Notes: generated by a model not told the origin, from the letters alone. A stretch of DNA of 64,000 nucleotides from Bacteroidota bacterium (GCA_030706735.1 JAUZNZ010000002.1:1-64000), one strand, 5' to 3'; positions 53,313 through 62,535 are shown, counted from the stretch's first letter. Translations and numbers: made by a program.

Positions 53313-54005
53313 CTACAAGAGCCCCTCGTCCGCAAAGCTGAAGTGGCCCTCCGCACTGACAATGATATGATCTAACAGCTTGATATCGAATAAGCCCGCG
53401 GCTTGCCTGATCTTTAAGGTCAGTTCCTCGTCGGCCTTGCTGGGGCGCAGGTTCCCGGAAGGATGATTATGGCAGAGGATCAGGCTGACGGCGTCCTCGG
53501 CAAGGGCTTTCTTGATGACCAACCGGATGTCGACCAACGTTCCGGTTATGCCACCCTGGCTGATGGTCTCGACATGGTTGACCCGCCCGGCCCGGTTGAC
53601 AAAAACCACTGCAAATACCTCATGATCATGATCTTGCAGCATGGCCTGCATATAAATCGCTACCTCCCGGCTATTCTTTACACAGCGTTTTTCCAGCGGC
53701 TGGATGGCCTGGCGCCTGCGACCCAGCTCGAGGGCTGCAGCGATGGTAATGGCCTTCGCCTCACCGATACCTCGAATCCGCATGAACTCCCTGATAGGCA
53801 GCCTGCCCAGTTCCGTCACATTGTTCTTCCCGAGCTCCAGGACCCTTCGGGCCAGTTCGATGGCATTTGCTTGCGGGGAGCCCGACCGGATCAGAATGGC
53901 CAGCAATTCGGAGTCGCTGAGGGCACTGGGGTTTTTACTAAGTAGTTTTTCGCGTGGCCTGTCGTCTTTGGCCCAGTCCTTTATAGGGGGTTTCTGCTCT
54001 TGCAT
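53313..54005 (-). CDS. radC: RadC family JAMM-type protein
   Basis: The 230-residue protein has an N-terminal helix-hairpin-helix region (MRIRGIGEAKAITIAAALELG, given as RIRGIGEAKA near residue 75) and a C-terminal MPN/JAMM-like domain with HNHPSGNLRPSKAD near residue 180. The family is widely named DNA repair protein RadC, but its real role is unsettled. All metal-binding residues of the JAMM motif are kept (HxHPSG and the later Asp). Confidence 0.93.
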   Translation of the reverse strand: MQEQKPPIKDWAKDDRPREKLLSKNPSALSDSELLAILIRSGSPQANAIELARRVLELGKNNVTELGRLPIREFMRIRGIGEAKAITIAAALELGRRRQAIQPLEKRCVKNSREVAIYMQAMLQDHDHEVFAVVFVNRAGRVNHVETISQGGITGTLVDIRLVIKKALAEDAVSLILCHNHPSGNLRPSKADEELTLKIRQAAGLFDIKLLDHIIVSAEGHFSFADEGLL

Positions 54006-54133
54006 GGGTAAGATTTTCGTATTATTTTCGAAGCATAACGGAATGTTAAAATAAACCTTTTACCTCCGCCGTTATACCCAAAGTTACACCGTTCAAGATC
54101 CATTTGCCTTTGAAAACTTTTAATCTGAAATCC

Positions 54134-54343
54134 ATGAAACGTTCTACTTTTAGCGCCATCGGCGGCTGGCAGTCATTCCTTTTCGCAGTCGGTATGTATG
54201 TGGTAGCCCTCTTCTTTTCGATCTTCGTTTGCTCCTCCATTTTCTATGCCCTGAATTCAAGGACGGCGTCGAAAGACACGGCAAAGACGATCGTTGTTGC
54301 CCCTGCGTCCGGCCACGAACAGCTGGCTTCGGTCACGCATTAG
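54134..54343 (+). CDS. small single-pass membrane protein
   Basis: The 69-residue protein has one strongly hydrophobic segment at about residues 14-38 and a polar tail. It is not recognised. The ATG at 54134 is preferred to an in-frame TTG at 54104. It stands alone between radC and prs, diverging from radC. The 200 bases after it have no clear features apart from a pair of GC-rich complementary runs. It may be spurious. Confidence 0.45.
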   Translation: MKRSTFSAIGGWQSFLFAVGMYVVALFFSIFVCSSIFYALNSRTASKDTAKTIVVAPASGHEQLASVTH

Positions 54344-54559
54344 AAGAACAGAAAGGAACCGATCCCTTATCCCGGCCCGGCACGGGAATGCTTTAGCCTG
54401 CCTGTCCGCTTTTGACAGGTTTGCCGGGAATGCATTTGCTCCCCATCACCCCCCTAAGGTATATTAACAATTTGCCTTTCACCCTCGTTGATAAGTTTTT
54501 GAGAGGTCCGGGTCGCTATTCTTTTTTCATGTATATCTTCGCCGCATATCCACTCCATT

Positions 54560-55510
54560 ATGCAGCATACAGCCAAGATCTTCTCCGGAACAGGCTCGCA
54601 ATACCTCGCCGAGAAAATAGCCGAACAAGCCGATTATGCACCGGGGAAGATCACGATCCAACACTTCAGCGACGGGGAGATTCAGCCGATATTCGACGAA
54701 AGCATACGGGGAGATATGGTTTTCCTTGTGCAAAGCACTTGCTCCCCGGCCGAAAACCTGCTGGAACTATTGCTGATGATCGATGCTGCGCGTCGCGCAT
54801 CCGCTTATAAAGTGGTTGCCGTCATTCCCTATTATGGTTACGCACGTCAGGATCGAAAGGATAAACCTCGCGTGGCGATTGGTAGCAAGCTGATTGCCAA
54901 TATGTTAGTGGCTGCCGGGGCGGATCGGATCATTACCATGGACCTGCACGCCCCACAGATCCAGGGGTATTTTGACATTCCCGTGGACCACCTGGACAGC
55001 TCGGCCATTTTTATCCCTTATATAGAGGAACTTAAGACAGAAAACCTTACCTTTGCCGCCCCCGACGTGGGTAGCGCTAATCGTATCCGCGAGATCGCCT
55101 CCTATTTTAATGCGGAAATGGTGATTTGCGACAAGCATCGCAAGCGGGCAAACGAAATAGCGAGCATGGTGGTGATCGGGGACGTGACGGACAAGGACAT
55201 CGTGCTGATCGACGATATCTGCGATACGGGTGGAACGCTTGCGAAAGCCGCGGGCCTTCTCAAAGAGAAAGGGGCCAGGAGCGTACGCGCCCTCTGTACC
55301 CACCCGGTGTTAAGCGGCAACGCTTACGCCAATATTGAGAATAGCGTGCTGGAGGAGTTGGTCGTCTGCGATACGATCCCCTTGAGGCAACAAAGCAGCA
55401 AGATCAAAGTGGTGAGCGTCGCGGGACTTTTCGCCAAGGCCATCAGGAATGCACATGCCAACAAGAGCATTACCAGCTTGTTCATTCATTCGCAGCTTCG
55501 AAACAGGTAA
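54560..55510 (+). CDS. prs: ribose-phosphate diphosphokinase
   Basis: The 316-residue enzyme has the class I PRPP synthetase motifs: the flexible loop region YYGYARQDRKDKPR near residue 95, MDLHAPQIQGYFDIPVDHL, given as MDLHAPQIQGYF near residue 130, and the PRPP loop VLIDDICDTGGTL near residue 218. It makes PRPP for nucleotide, His and Trp synthesis. rplY follows 20 bases later. Confidence 0.97.
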   Translation: MQHTAKIFSGTGSQYLAEKIAEQADYAPGKITIQHFSDGEIQPIFDESIRGDMVFLVQSTCSPAENLLELLLMIDAARRASAYKVVAVIPYYGYARQDRKDKPRVAIGSKLIANMLVAAGADRIITMDLHAPQIQGYFDIPVDHLDSSAIFIPYIEELKTENLTFAAPDVGSANRIREIASYFNAEMVICDKHRKRANEIASMVVIGDVTDKDIVLIDDICDTGGTLAKAAGLLKEKGARSVRALCTHPVLSGNAYANIENSVLEELVVCDTIPLRQQSSKIKVVSVAGLFAKAIRNAHANKSITSLFIHSQLRNR

Positions 55511-55530
55511 TTATTAAACAGACATATAAC

Positions 55531-56217
55531 ATGAAGACGATTACAATCGAAGGACAACTCAGGACCGGACTTGGCAAACAAGCCACCCGCCAACTTCGCT
55601 CTGAGGAAAAAGTGCCCGGTGTAATTTATGGGGGTGCAAAGGAAGTGAACTTCTCCGCTCCGGCAACATCTTTCAAGACACTGGTTTACACACCCGATTT
55701 TCAATTGGCGGAAATCAAGGTGGAAGGCAAATCCTACAGGTGCATCCTGAAGGACCTGCAATTCGACAAGGTGAGCGATAGCCTGATCCATGCAGATTTC
55801 CTCGAATTGCTCGAGGACCGAAAAGTGATCGCTACGATCCCGATCAAATTCACCGGCGCAGCCGCCGGTGTCAAGGACGGAGGCAAGCTGATCACCAAAA
55901 TGAAGGCGTTGCGGGTAAAGACGCTGCCAAAGTATTTAAAGGAAAATATCGAAGTGGATCTGACAGAGCTCCAGCTGAATGGTAACGTTCGGGTGGAAGA
56001 CGTGAAGGTGGAGCATTATGAAATATTGAACTCTCCCCGGATCCCGATCGCCTCGGTGGTGCTGACGCGCGTGCTGAAGCAGGAAGAGGCCGCCGCCACT
56101 ACGCCGGTCGCGGGCGCTGCTCCTGCCACACCTGCCGGTCCCGGCGCGAAACCGGCTCCCGGCGCGGCCCCGGCCGCACCCGCCGCTGGCAAACCGGCCG
56201 GAGGAGGAAAAAAATAG
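55531..56217 (+). CDS. rplY: 50S ribosomal protein L25 (general stress protein Ctc)
   Basis: The 228-residue protein has an N-terminal L25 domain (GKQATRQLRSEEKVPGVIYG near residues 14-33), which binds 5S rRNA. A TL5/Ctc C-terminal domain (residues 100-185) and an Ala/Pro/Gly-rich tail follow. Long forms of L25 are normal in this phylum; the tail is compositionally biased and probably disordered. It follows prs by 20 bases and pth comes next, after a hairpin. Confidence 0.96.
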   Translation: MKTITIEGQLRTGLGKQATRQLRSEEKVPGVIYGGAKEVNFSAPATSFKTLVYTPDFQLAEIKVEGKSYRCILKDLQFDKVSDSLIHADFLELLEDRKVIATIPIKFTGAAAGVKDGGKLITKMKALRVKTLPKYLKENIEVDLTELQLNGNVRVEDVKVEHYEILNSPRIPIASVVLTRVLKQEEAAATTPVAGAAPATPAGPGAKPAPGAAPAAPAAGKPAGGGKK

Positions 56218-56234
56218 CCGAATTGAATTGCTTG

Positions 56235-56273
56235 GAACCCGGTTACGCTGTTAACCGGGTTCTTGTTATTTTT
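56235..56273 (+). terminator. terminator between rplY and pth
   Basis: GAACCCGGTTA (56235-56245) and TAACCGGGTTC (56252-56262) form a perfect 11-bp stem around a six-base loop, followed by TTGTTATTTTT. The pth ATG begins 10 bases later, so read-through or a promoter close by is needed. Confidence 0.85.
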
Positions 56274-56283
56274 AACCCTTTTT

Positions 56284-56868
56284 ATGGGTAAGTTTTTGAT
56301 AGTTGGCCTGGGCAATATAGGTCCGGAATACGAGGGTACTCGACACAATATCGGGTTCGATGTCCTGGATGCCCTGGTAAAGCGTCACGGGGCAACCTTT
56401 CGGTCCGCACGCCTCGCCGAAATGGTCGAGGTGAAATGGAAGAGCCATCTTCTCGAATGTATTAAGCCGACGACCTATATGAATAACAGCGGAAAGGCCG
56501 TCAAATACTGGATGGACAAGGAAAAGATCACTTTGGAGAATATCCTGGTCGTGGTGGATGACCTGGCGCTTCCGCTAACAAAGATCCGGCTCCGGCCCGC
56601 CGGCAGCGACGCCGGACATAACGGTCTTCGCAGCGTTCAGGAGACCCTGGGCACCGATGCTTATCCGAAGTTGCGATTCGGGATCGGGAATGATTTTCCA
56701 AAGGGATCGCAGATCGATTTTGTGCTGGGACGCTGGGACGAGAACGAGTTGCCCCTGGTCCGGGCTAAGACCGAAAAAGCGGTTGAATTGATCGAAAGCT
56801 TCGTCACCAGCGGAATTGAGCGGACGATGAGCCAGTATAATAAATTGGATTTTGGCTATGATTTATAA
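56284..56868 (+). CDS. pth: peptidyl-tRNA hydrolase
   Basis: The 194-residue enzyme has the Pth motifs: FLIVGLGNIGPEYEGTRHNIGF with catalytic His near residue 20 (given as GNIGPEYEGTRHN), KPTTYMNNSGKAV near residue 64, and DDLALPLTKIRLRPAGSDAGHNG, given as RPAGSDAGHNGL near 108. It releases tRNA from dropped-off peptidyl-tRNA. The ATG at 56284 (MGKFL) is the family start; the frame upstream runs into the terminator. Confidence 0.96.
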   Translation: MGKFLIVGLGNIGPEYEGTRHNIGFDVLDALVKRHGATFRSARLAEMVEVKWKSHLLECIKPTTYMNNSGKAVKYWMDKEKITLENILVVVDDLALPLTKIRLRPAGSDAGHNGLRSVQETLGTDAYPKLRFGIGNDFPKGSQIDFVLGRWDENELPLVRAKTEKAVELIESFVTSGIERTMSQYNKLDFGYDL

Positions 56869-57023
56869 GGCGGAATCTTTATTTTCGCATAATATTGCAT
56901 TCCTCCCTAATGCGCAGAACGGTTGATTTTCAATATGCCTATGCAAGAGCCGAGTGCCTCTGGCCTGTTCAGGCCGAATGAAAGCTGAATCAAGAATTTT
57001 CTATTTAAAAACCCTGATTGAAT

Positions 57024-57635
57024 ATGAAAATATTCTGTGTTGGCCGTAACTATGTGGCTCATGCCCAAGAGTTAAATAATGAGGTCCCCGACGAGCCCAT
57101 CATCTTTATGAAGCCTAAGAGCGCATTGCTGCAGGCACATACGCCCTTCTATTATCCCGAATTTACGAACGAACTCCACTATGAATGCGAACTCGTGCTT
57201 CGCATCTCCAAGAATGGGAAATATATCCAGGACCGTTTTGCCAGCAAGTATTATGACGCGGTGACGGCTGGCATCGATTTCACCGCCCGGGATATTCAAA
57301 ATGAATTGAAGGAAAAAGGCCTCCCCTGGGAAAAAGCCAAAGCATGGGATAACTCCGCCGCCGTCGGCAAATGGATCCCTCTTCAAAATATTAAGAATAA
57401 GAAAGATCTCAATTTTTGCCTGTACAAGAATAAGGAACTGGTACAACAGGGTAATTCCAGCCTGATGATCAACAGCTTCGATAAGGTGGTGGCCTATATC
57501 TCCAACTATTTCTCCGTCAATATCGGCGACCTTGTTTTCACGGGCACCCCGGCGGGCGTCGGTGAATGTGTGGTCGGCGATGAGCTCGAGGCCTTTATTG
57601 AGGACGACAGCATGTTGGCCATAGAAATAAAATGA
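57024..57635 (+). CDS. fumarylacetoacetate hydrolase family protein
   Basis: The 203-residue single-domain FAH protein has the metal-binding pattern HYECELVLRI (Glu residues near 56-58), GIDFTARD near 90 and FTGTPAGVG near 173, plus KAWDNSA. It resembles acylpyruvase/oxaloacetate decarboxylase FAHD1 members; the substrate is not certain. The ATG at 57024 is used rather than the in-frame TTG at 57018. Its stop overlaps the start of the E1 gene (ATGA), so they are translationally coupled. Confidence 0.88.
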   Translation: MKIFCVGRNYVAHAQELNNEVPDEPIIFMKPKSALLQAHTPFYYPEFTNELHYECELVLRISKNGKYIQDRFASKYYDAVTAGIDFTARDIQNELKEKGLPWEKAKAWDNSAAVGKWIPLQNIKNKKDLNFCLYKNKELVQQGNSSLMINSFDKVVAYISNYFSVNIGDLVFTGTPAGVGECVVGDELEAFIEDDSMLAIEIK

Positions 57636-59698
57636 TCACTGTCGATATCTTACTGAACGCCTATCGCCTTATGTGCGTCGCCAAAGAAATGGCGACGACT
57701 TATGAAAATAATCGCCAGCTCTGCAAATACGTTCATTCCACCTCGAGGGGACATGAGGCGATCCAACTCGCCGCCGCCTTTCACCTGTTGCCCTGCGACT
57801 ATGTTAGCCCTTATTACCGCGACGAAAGCCTCCTGCTCGGCCTCGGGTTCACGCCTTACCAACTGATGCTCCAATTGCTCGCCAGGCGGGATGACCCCTT
57901 CACCGGAGGACGGGAATATTATGCCCATCCGAATTACCGGGGCCAGGATAAGCCCGGCATCATCCACCAGAGCAGCGCGACAGGCATGCAGGCCATACCC
58001 ACCACCGGGATCGCCCAGGGTATCCAATACCTGGAGCGGATCGGTTCGGATCTCCTTAAAAAGGGTGCCGGCGGTGAGCTGCCCGTCGTCATTTGTTCTC
58101 TTGGAGATGCCAGCGTGACCGAAGGAGAGGTCAGCGAGGCCTTTCAATTCGCCGTCTTGAAAGAATTGCCGGTGATCTATCTTATTCAGGACAATGGCTG
58201 GGGCATCAGCGCGCATAGCGAAGAGACAAGGGTCATGGATGCTTATGACTATGCGGCCGGGTTCCGGGGCATGCGAAGGCTCCGTATCGATGGCAGCCAT
58301 TTCCAGGACAGCTATGACGCCATGGGCAGAGTGATCCGGGACGTAAGGGTAACCCGTCGTCCCTATCTGGTCCAGGCGAAGGTACCCCTGCTGGGACATC
58401 ATACAAGCGGCGTGAGAAAGGAATTCTATCGCGACAAAACGGAGCTCGAAATGCAGGCTGCCGATGACCCTTGCCTGAAATTAAGGGCCCGCCTCCTCGA
58501 CCTGGGCCTCGAAGAAGAACAACTACACGGGATCGAAGAGGAGGCAGCGCGAATGGTAGCACAACAGTTTGCCGACGCTGTCGCAGCGCCGGAACCAGAT
58601 CCGGGTACAGTCGGAGATCACGTATTCGCGCCCACCCCGGTTGTCATAGAGAAGGGCGAACGGCGCCCGGCCGGTGCGGAAAAGGTGATGATGGTAGACG
58701 CCGCTCTTTTTGCTATCCGGGAGATCATGGAATCCTGCCCCGAAGCCTTACTGTATGGTCAGGACGTCGGCAGGCGGCTGGGAGGGGTCTTCCGCGAGGC
58801 CGCTACCCTCGCCGAGCGCTTTGGCGACCATCGCGTTTTCAATACGGCCATCCAGGAGGCCTATATTATCGGATCTACGGTAGGGCTGAGCGCAGTAGGC
58901 GTGAAGCCGATCGTCGAGGTCCAGTTTGCTGACTACATCTATCCGGGATTCAATCAACTCGTCACGGAGATCTCGAAGTCCTGTTACCTGAGCTGCGGAA
59001 AGTTCCCGGTCCAGGCCCTGATCCGCGTCCCCATTGGCGCCTATGGCGGTGGCGGGCCCTATCATAGCGGCAGTATCGAGTCCACGCTCTTGTCGGTGAA
59101 AGGGATCAAGGTTGTTTATCCTTCCAATGCCGCCGATATGAAGGGGCTGATGAAGGCGGCCTTTCTGGATCCCAACCCGGTCGTGCTGCTGGAACATAAA
59201 GGATTGTATTGGAGTAAGGTCCCCGGTACGGAAGAGGCAAGGACGATCGAGCCCTCCGCCGACTACGTGCTGCCTCTCGGCAAGGCCGCAATCTGCCAGT
59301 CCGCTGAAACTACTCTCATTGAGGCCGGAGAGACTTGCTGCCTCGTCACCTATGGAATGGGCGTCTATTGGGCCAAAGCGGCAACCGCCGCCTTTCCGGG
59401 CCGGGTCGAGATCATCGACCTGCGCACACTCTACCCACTCGATGAGGAACTCGTTTTCGGAAGGGTGCGCATTCATGGGAAATGCCTGGTGCTCACCGAG
59501 GAACAGCAGACGAACTCTTTCGCCGAAGCGCTGGCCTGGCGGATATCTTCCGGTTGCTATTCTTATCTCGACGCGCCCGTGGAGGTATCGGGCGCCTTGG
59601 ACCTCCCCGCAGTGCCGATGAATGCCGGCCTCGAAGCCGCGATGCTTCCCAGCCCTGAAAAAGTCGCCATCCTCCTTGGGAAACTATTGTCTTATTGA
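57632..59698 (+). CDS. branched-chain/2-oxo acid dehydrogenase E1, fused alpha and beta subunits
   Basis: The 688-residue protein joins an alpha domain (residues 1-320: SRGHEAIQLAAA and the thiamine diphosphate motif GDASVTEGEVSEAF with the closing QDNGWGIS) and a beta domain (residues 345-688: YGQDVGRRLGGVFREA near 370, FADYIYPGFNQLVTE near 430, RVPIGAYGGGGPYHSGS near 470). It decarboxylates a 2-oxo acid and passes the acyl group to an E2 lipoyl protein, which is not in the window. Such fusions occur in Bacteroidota. It is coupled to the FAH gene upstream. Confidence 0.93.
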   Translation: MITVDILLNAYRLMCVAKEMATTYENNRQLCKYVHSTSRGHEAIQLAAAFHLLPCDYVSPYYRDESLLLGLGFTPYQLMLQLLARRDDPFTGGREYYAHPNYRGQDKPGIIHQSSATGMQAIPTTGIAQGIQYLERIGSDLLKKGAGGELPVVICSLGDASVTEGEVSEAFQFAVLKELPVIYLIQDNGWGISAHSEETRVMDAYDYAAGFRGMRRLRIDGSHFQDSYDAMGRVIRDVRVTRRPYLVQAKVPLLGHHTSGVRKEFYRDKTELEMQAADDPCLKLRARLLDLGLEEEQLHGIEEEAARMVAQQFADAVAAPEPDPGTVGDHVFAPTPVVIEKGERRPAGAEKVMMVDAALFAIREIMESCPEALLYGQDVGRRLGGVFREAATLAERFGDHRVFNTAIQEAYIIGSTVGLSAVGVKPIVEVQFADYIYPGFNQLVTEISKSCYLSCGKFPVQALIRVPIGAYGGGGPYHSGSIESTLLSVKGIKVVYPSNAADMKGLMKAAFLDPNPVVLLEHKGLYWSKVPGTEEARTIEPSADYVLPLGKAAICQSAETTLIEAGETCCLVTYGMGVYWAKAATAAFPGRVEIIDLRTLYPLDEELVFGRVRIHGKCLVLTEEQQTNSFAEALAWRISSGCYSYLDAPVEVSGALDLPAVPMNAGLEAAMLPSPEKVAILLGKLLSY

Positions 59699-59700
59699 TG

Positions 59701-61125
59701 TCAATACCTGGTCAGTTCCGGCTGCACCTCGTCGATATAGGAAAGGATGCCCCCTTTCAGGTTGTATAGGTTCGTGAAACCGAATTTCTCCTCCAGCTCC
59801 CGGATCGCTTTGGCACTCCGTCCGCCTACTTTGCAATGCACCACGACCTTGCGGTCCCGGTCGATCCTTTCGCTTTGAGCGGCTATGGTAGCCAGAGGGA
59901 TCAATTCCCCCCCGATATTGACGATGTCGAATTCATGCGGTTCCCTGACATCGACCAATTGGAATTTTTCACCGAGTACCTGCCAATTATACAATTCCCT
60001 GGCCGTGATCTCCTTAATGGGCGACGCCTCAACGGCACGCATCCCGCAGAATTGTTCGTAGTCGATGAGTTCGGTGATAGTCGGGTTCCTGCCATTGATC
60101 GGATTGTCTTCCCTTGCCTTGATCGTGAAGGTGCGGCTTTCGAAATTCAGGGCGTCAAAAATAAAGAAGCGTCCCGAGAGCGTTTCGCCTACGCCCGTGA
60201 TAACCTTTATGACCTCCAGTGCCTGCAGGCTGCCGATGATCCCCGGGAGGACGCCCAATACGCCGCCTTCCGCGCAGCTCGGCACCAGACCCGGAGGAGG
60301 CGGGGTGGGATAGAGGTCACGGTAGTTCGGCCCGGCCTGGCCATTCTTGTCCCGATAGTTGAACACGGATACCTGCCCTTCAAATTGGAAGATAGACGCA
60401 TAAACATTTGTCTTTCCAAGCAGAACGGAGGCGTCGTTGACCAGGTATCGCGTGGGGAAATTGTCGGTCCCGTCCGCAATCACATCATAGTCGCGCAGGA
60501 TATCCAGGGCATTCTGCGAATTGAGATGGGTGTTGTAGATGTTGAGGTGAATATGGGGATTGAGTGATTGAAGCCTTCTGCGTGCGGCCTCGACCTTGGG
60601 TTTGCCGATCTCTTCCACACCAAAGATAACCTGGCGCTGGAGATTGCTGTCATCGACGACGTCAAAATCGACGATGCCGAGAGTGCCCACCCCGGCGGCT
60701 GCGAGATACAGGAGAACCGGACTGCCCAGCCCGCCCGAACCGATCACCAGTACTTTGGCTGCCTTGAGTTTTTCCTGAGATTCCATCCCGAATTCAGGGA
60801 TAATGATATGACGGTTGTACCGCGCCAACTCTTCCTTCGTGAAGACGGATCCCGAGCCGCCCGCAATGGCCGGGACAATGCTGATCACCGTATCCTCCTT
60901 CACGGCTGTCTGGTCCTGCTGCAGGTTGCGGATATCGTCATTGCCCACAAAAATATTGACAAAGGAACGGATGTTGCCGCCTTCGTCGAGCAAGTGCTTT
61001 TTCAGGTCGGGAAAGTTGAGGGTCAGCTCCTGTACGGTATCCTTGATCGTGCCGGCCTTGACCTGCAGCCTGGCCGTATTGTTGGTGAATTTCCTTAAAG
61101 GTGTTGGAATGATGACGGTTGCCAT
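59701..61125 (-). CDS. fusion of CysO/ThiS-like sulfur carrier, MoeZ-type E1 and rhodanese
   Basis: The 474-residue protein has three parts. Residues 1-90 are a ubiquitin-fold sulfur carrier ending ISIVPAIAGG, the same end as the CysO/MoaD carriers; Gly89-Gly90 is here internal. Residues ~95-360 are an E1-type adenylyltransferase (ATP loop GSGGLGSP at 129-136, GTDNFPTRYLVND at 219-231, catalytic Cys284 in VPSCAEGGVLG). The CxxC zinc pairs of E. coli MoeB are absent, as in MoeZ. Residues ~375-474 are a rhodanese with Cys431 (HCKVGGRS). It would activate the carrier and place sulfur on it. It is the third gene of the cysM operon, 12 bases after the JAMM gene. Confidence 0.92.
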   Translation of the reverse strand: MATVIIPTPLRKFTNNTARLQVKAGTIKDTVQELTLNFPDLKKHLLDEGGNIRSFVNIFVGNDDIRNLQQDQTAVKEDTVISIVPAIAGGSGSVFTKEELARYNRHIIIPEFGMESQEKLKAAKVLVIGSGGLGSPVLLYLAAAGVGTLGIVDFDVVDDSNLQRQVIFGVEEIGKPKVEAARRRLQSLNPHIHLNIYNTHLNSQNALDILRDYDVIADGTDNFPTRYLVNDASVLLGKTNVYASIFQFEGQVSVFNYRDKNGQAGPNYRDLYPTPPPPGLVPSCAEGGVLGVLPGIIGSLQALEVIKVITGVGETLSGRFFIFDALNFESRTFTIKAREDNPINGRNPTITELIDYEQFCGMRAVEASPIKEITARELYNWQVLGEKFQLVDVREPHEFDIVNIGGELIPLATIAAQSERIDRDRKVVVHCKVGGRSAKAIRELEEKFGFTNLYNLKGGILSYIDEVQPELTRY

Positions 61126-61137
61126 GTTTATGTTGCT

Positions 61138-61575
61138 TTATGATGAATAGGTTGATTGGTAATCGATGATCTTTTCCTCTTCAAATTGTTGGTCCTCATT
61201 CAGCAGCCACGAACGGAACGTAATCACTTCTTTGTTCATTACGGAAATGATCAGGTAAGAGAAATAGGGCTGCGCGGCGACGCGGTCGTGTTCGGAAGGA
61301 ATTGCCGGATGGTTCGGATGCGAATGGTAGATGCCCAGCAAGGCCCAATCATGGTCCAGCGCATGCTGCTCGGCGATCAGGTAATCTGAAGGCGCGATCT
61401 CGAAGCGACGTGTCTTGTCTCCCTGCTTTGAGTTGTCTACCACGAGGATATCGATGATGTAGCGCGTCCCATCCGATTCCTCCTTGCCAAATAAAAATCC
61501 GCAGCATTCGTCCGGAAAACTTCCGACGGCGTCTTCGATCAACAGGTGCCTGATACTGGGTTCGATGATTAGCAT
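61138..61575 (-). CDS. JAMM/Mov34 metalloprotease (Mec-like)
   Basis: The 145-residue protein has the JAMM zinc site: Glu23 (PDECCGFLFG), His84 and His86 (YHSHPNHPAIPS), Ser94 and Asp97. In M. tuberculosis the homolog Mec removes cysteine from the C-terminus of the CysO carrier after CysM has attached it. The ATG at 61575 lies one base after the cysM stop; an in-frame upstream start at 61617 would overlap cysM. It may also cut the carrier free from the downstream fusion, as JAMM proteases do for carriers with extra residues after Gly-Gly. Confidence 0.9.
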   Translation of the reverse strand: MLIIEPSIRHLLIEDAVGSFPDECCGFLFGKEESDGTRYIIDILVVDNSKQGDKTRRFEIAPSDYLIAEQHALDHDWALLGIYHSHPNHPAIPSEHDRVAAQPYFSYLIISVMNKEVITFRSWLLNEDQQFEEEKIIDYQSTYSS

Positions 61576-61576
61576 A

Positions 61577-62515
61577 TTATAATACTTTTTGGATGACCTC
61601 GCCGTATTTGTCCGCATTGTCCGGAAAGACCGTTACAACAATGCCGCTCTCTAATTGTTCGCCGACCTTTATGGCCGCTGCCAGATTGGCGGCCGAAGAG
61701 GGGCTTAACAAAAGCCCTTCATGGCGATGAGCGGCCCGCATCATTTCATAGGCTTCCTCCGTGCTCACTTCATAGTTGGCGTCTGCAAGCGTAGGGTCGT
61801 AGATCCTGGGTACAATGGCCGTTTCCATATGTTTCCATCCTTCCAGCCCGTGCAAGGCGGAATCGGGCTGTAACGAGATCAGCCGGATGGAGGGATTCAG
61901 TTCACGAAGCCGCCTGCCCGTACCGGTAAAAGTTCCCGTCGTGCCCAGCCCGGCTACGAAATGAGTGATCCCGGGAAGGGCGGAAAAGATCTCGGGAGCC
62001 GTGGTATGATAATGGGCCTTCCAGTTATTCGGATTCTTATACTGATCGGCATAGAAGTATGCGGATGGGTTTTCCAGGGCCATGGCTTTTGCCGTCTGCT
62101 GCGCCCCATCCGTGCCCTCGAACCGCGAAGTAAGAATGAGGCGCACCCCCAGGGATTGCAGGATGTCCTTGCGCTCCCGGGAAGCGTTCTCCGGCAGGCA
62201 AAGCGCCACCGGGATATTCAGTAAACGGGCAATATGCGCATAGGCGATCCCGGTATTGCCGCTGGTCGCATCCAGTAGTGTGGTTTGCCGGTTGAGCTCG
62301 CCGCTTTCAATCGCTTTGCGGATGATCTGGTAGGCAGCACGGGCTTTCACGCTGCCGGACAGCTGCATCCATTCTTTTTTGGCAAACAGCTGCACGTTCC
62401 TCCTTTGGAACAAGTGCGTGACCGCATGCAAGGGCGTATGCCCGATCCGCTTTTCGAGGGCCTGGACGGCAGGAAGAAGGTCTGTATCTATTCGATGATG
62501 AACGGTCGTTTCCAT
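61577..62515 (-). CDS. cysM: cysteine synthase, CysM-like (thiocarboxylate-dependent type)
   Basis: The 312-residue PLP enzyme has Lys57 in LSGSVKARAA, TSGNTG at 84-89, and the ITHFVAGLGTTGTFTGTGR segment, given as THFVAGLGTTGTFTGTG near 178. That segment resembles M. tuberculosis CysM, which uses O-phosphoserine and a CysO thiocarboxylate. It joins the sulfur donor to a serine derivative. The ATG at 62515 (METTV) is used; the frame upstream crosses the leader terminator. It is first in the operon with the JAMM and fusion genes, behind a cysteine-codon leader. True substrate preference is inferred from context. Confidence 0.9.
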   Translation of the reverse strand: METTVHHRIDTDLLPAVQALEKRIGHTPLHAVTHLFQRRNVQLFAKKEWMQLSGSVKARAAYQIIRKAIESGELNRQTTLLDATSGNTGIAYAHIARLLNIPVALCLPENASRERKDILQSLGVRLILTSRFEGTDGAQQTAKAMALENPSAYFYADQYKNPNNWKAHYHTTAPEIFSALPGITHFVAGLGTTGTFTGTGRRLRELNPSIRLISLQPDSALHGLEGWKHMETAIVPRIYDPTLADANYEVSTEEAYEMMRAAHRHEGLLLSPSSAANLAAAIKVGEQLESGIVVTVFPDNADKYGEVIQKVL

Positions 62516-62535
62516 GATGTCGATTTGTGTCTGAA

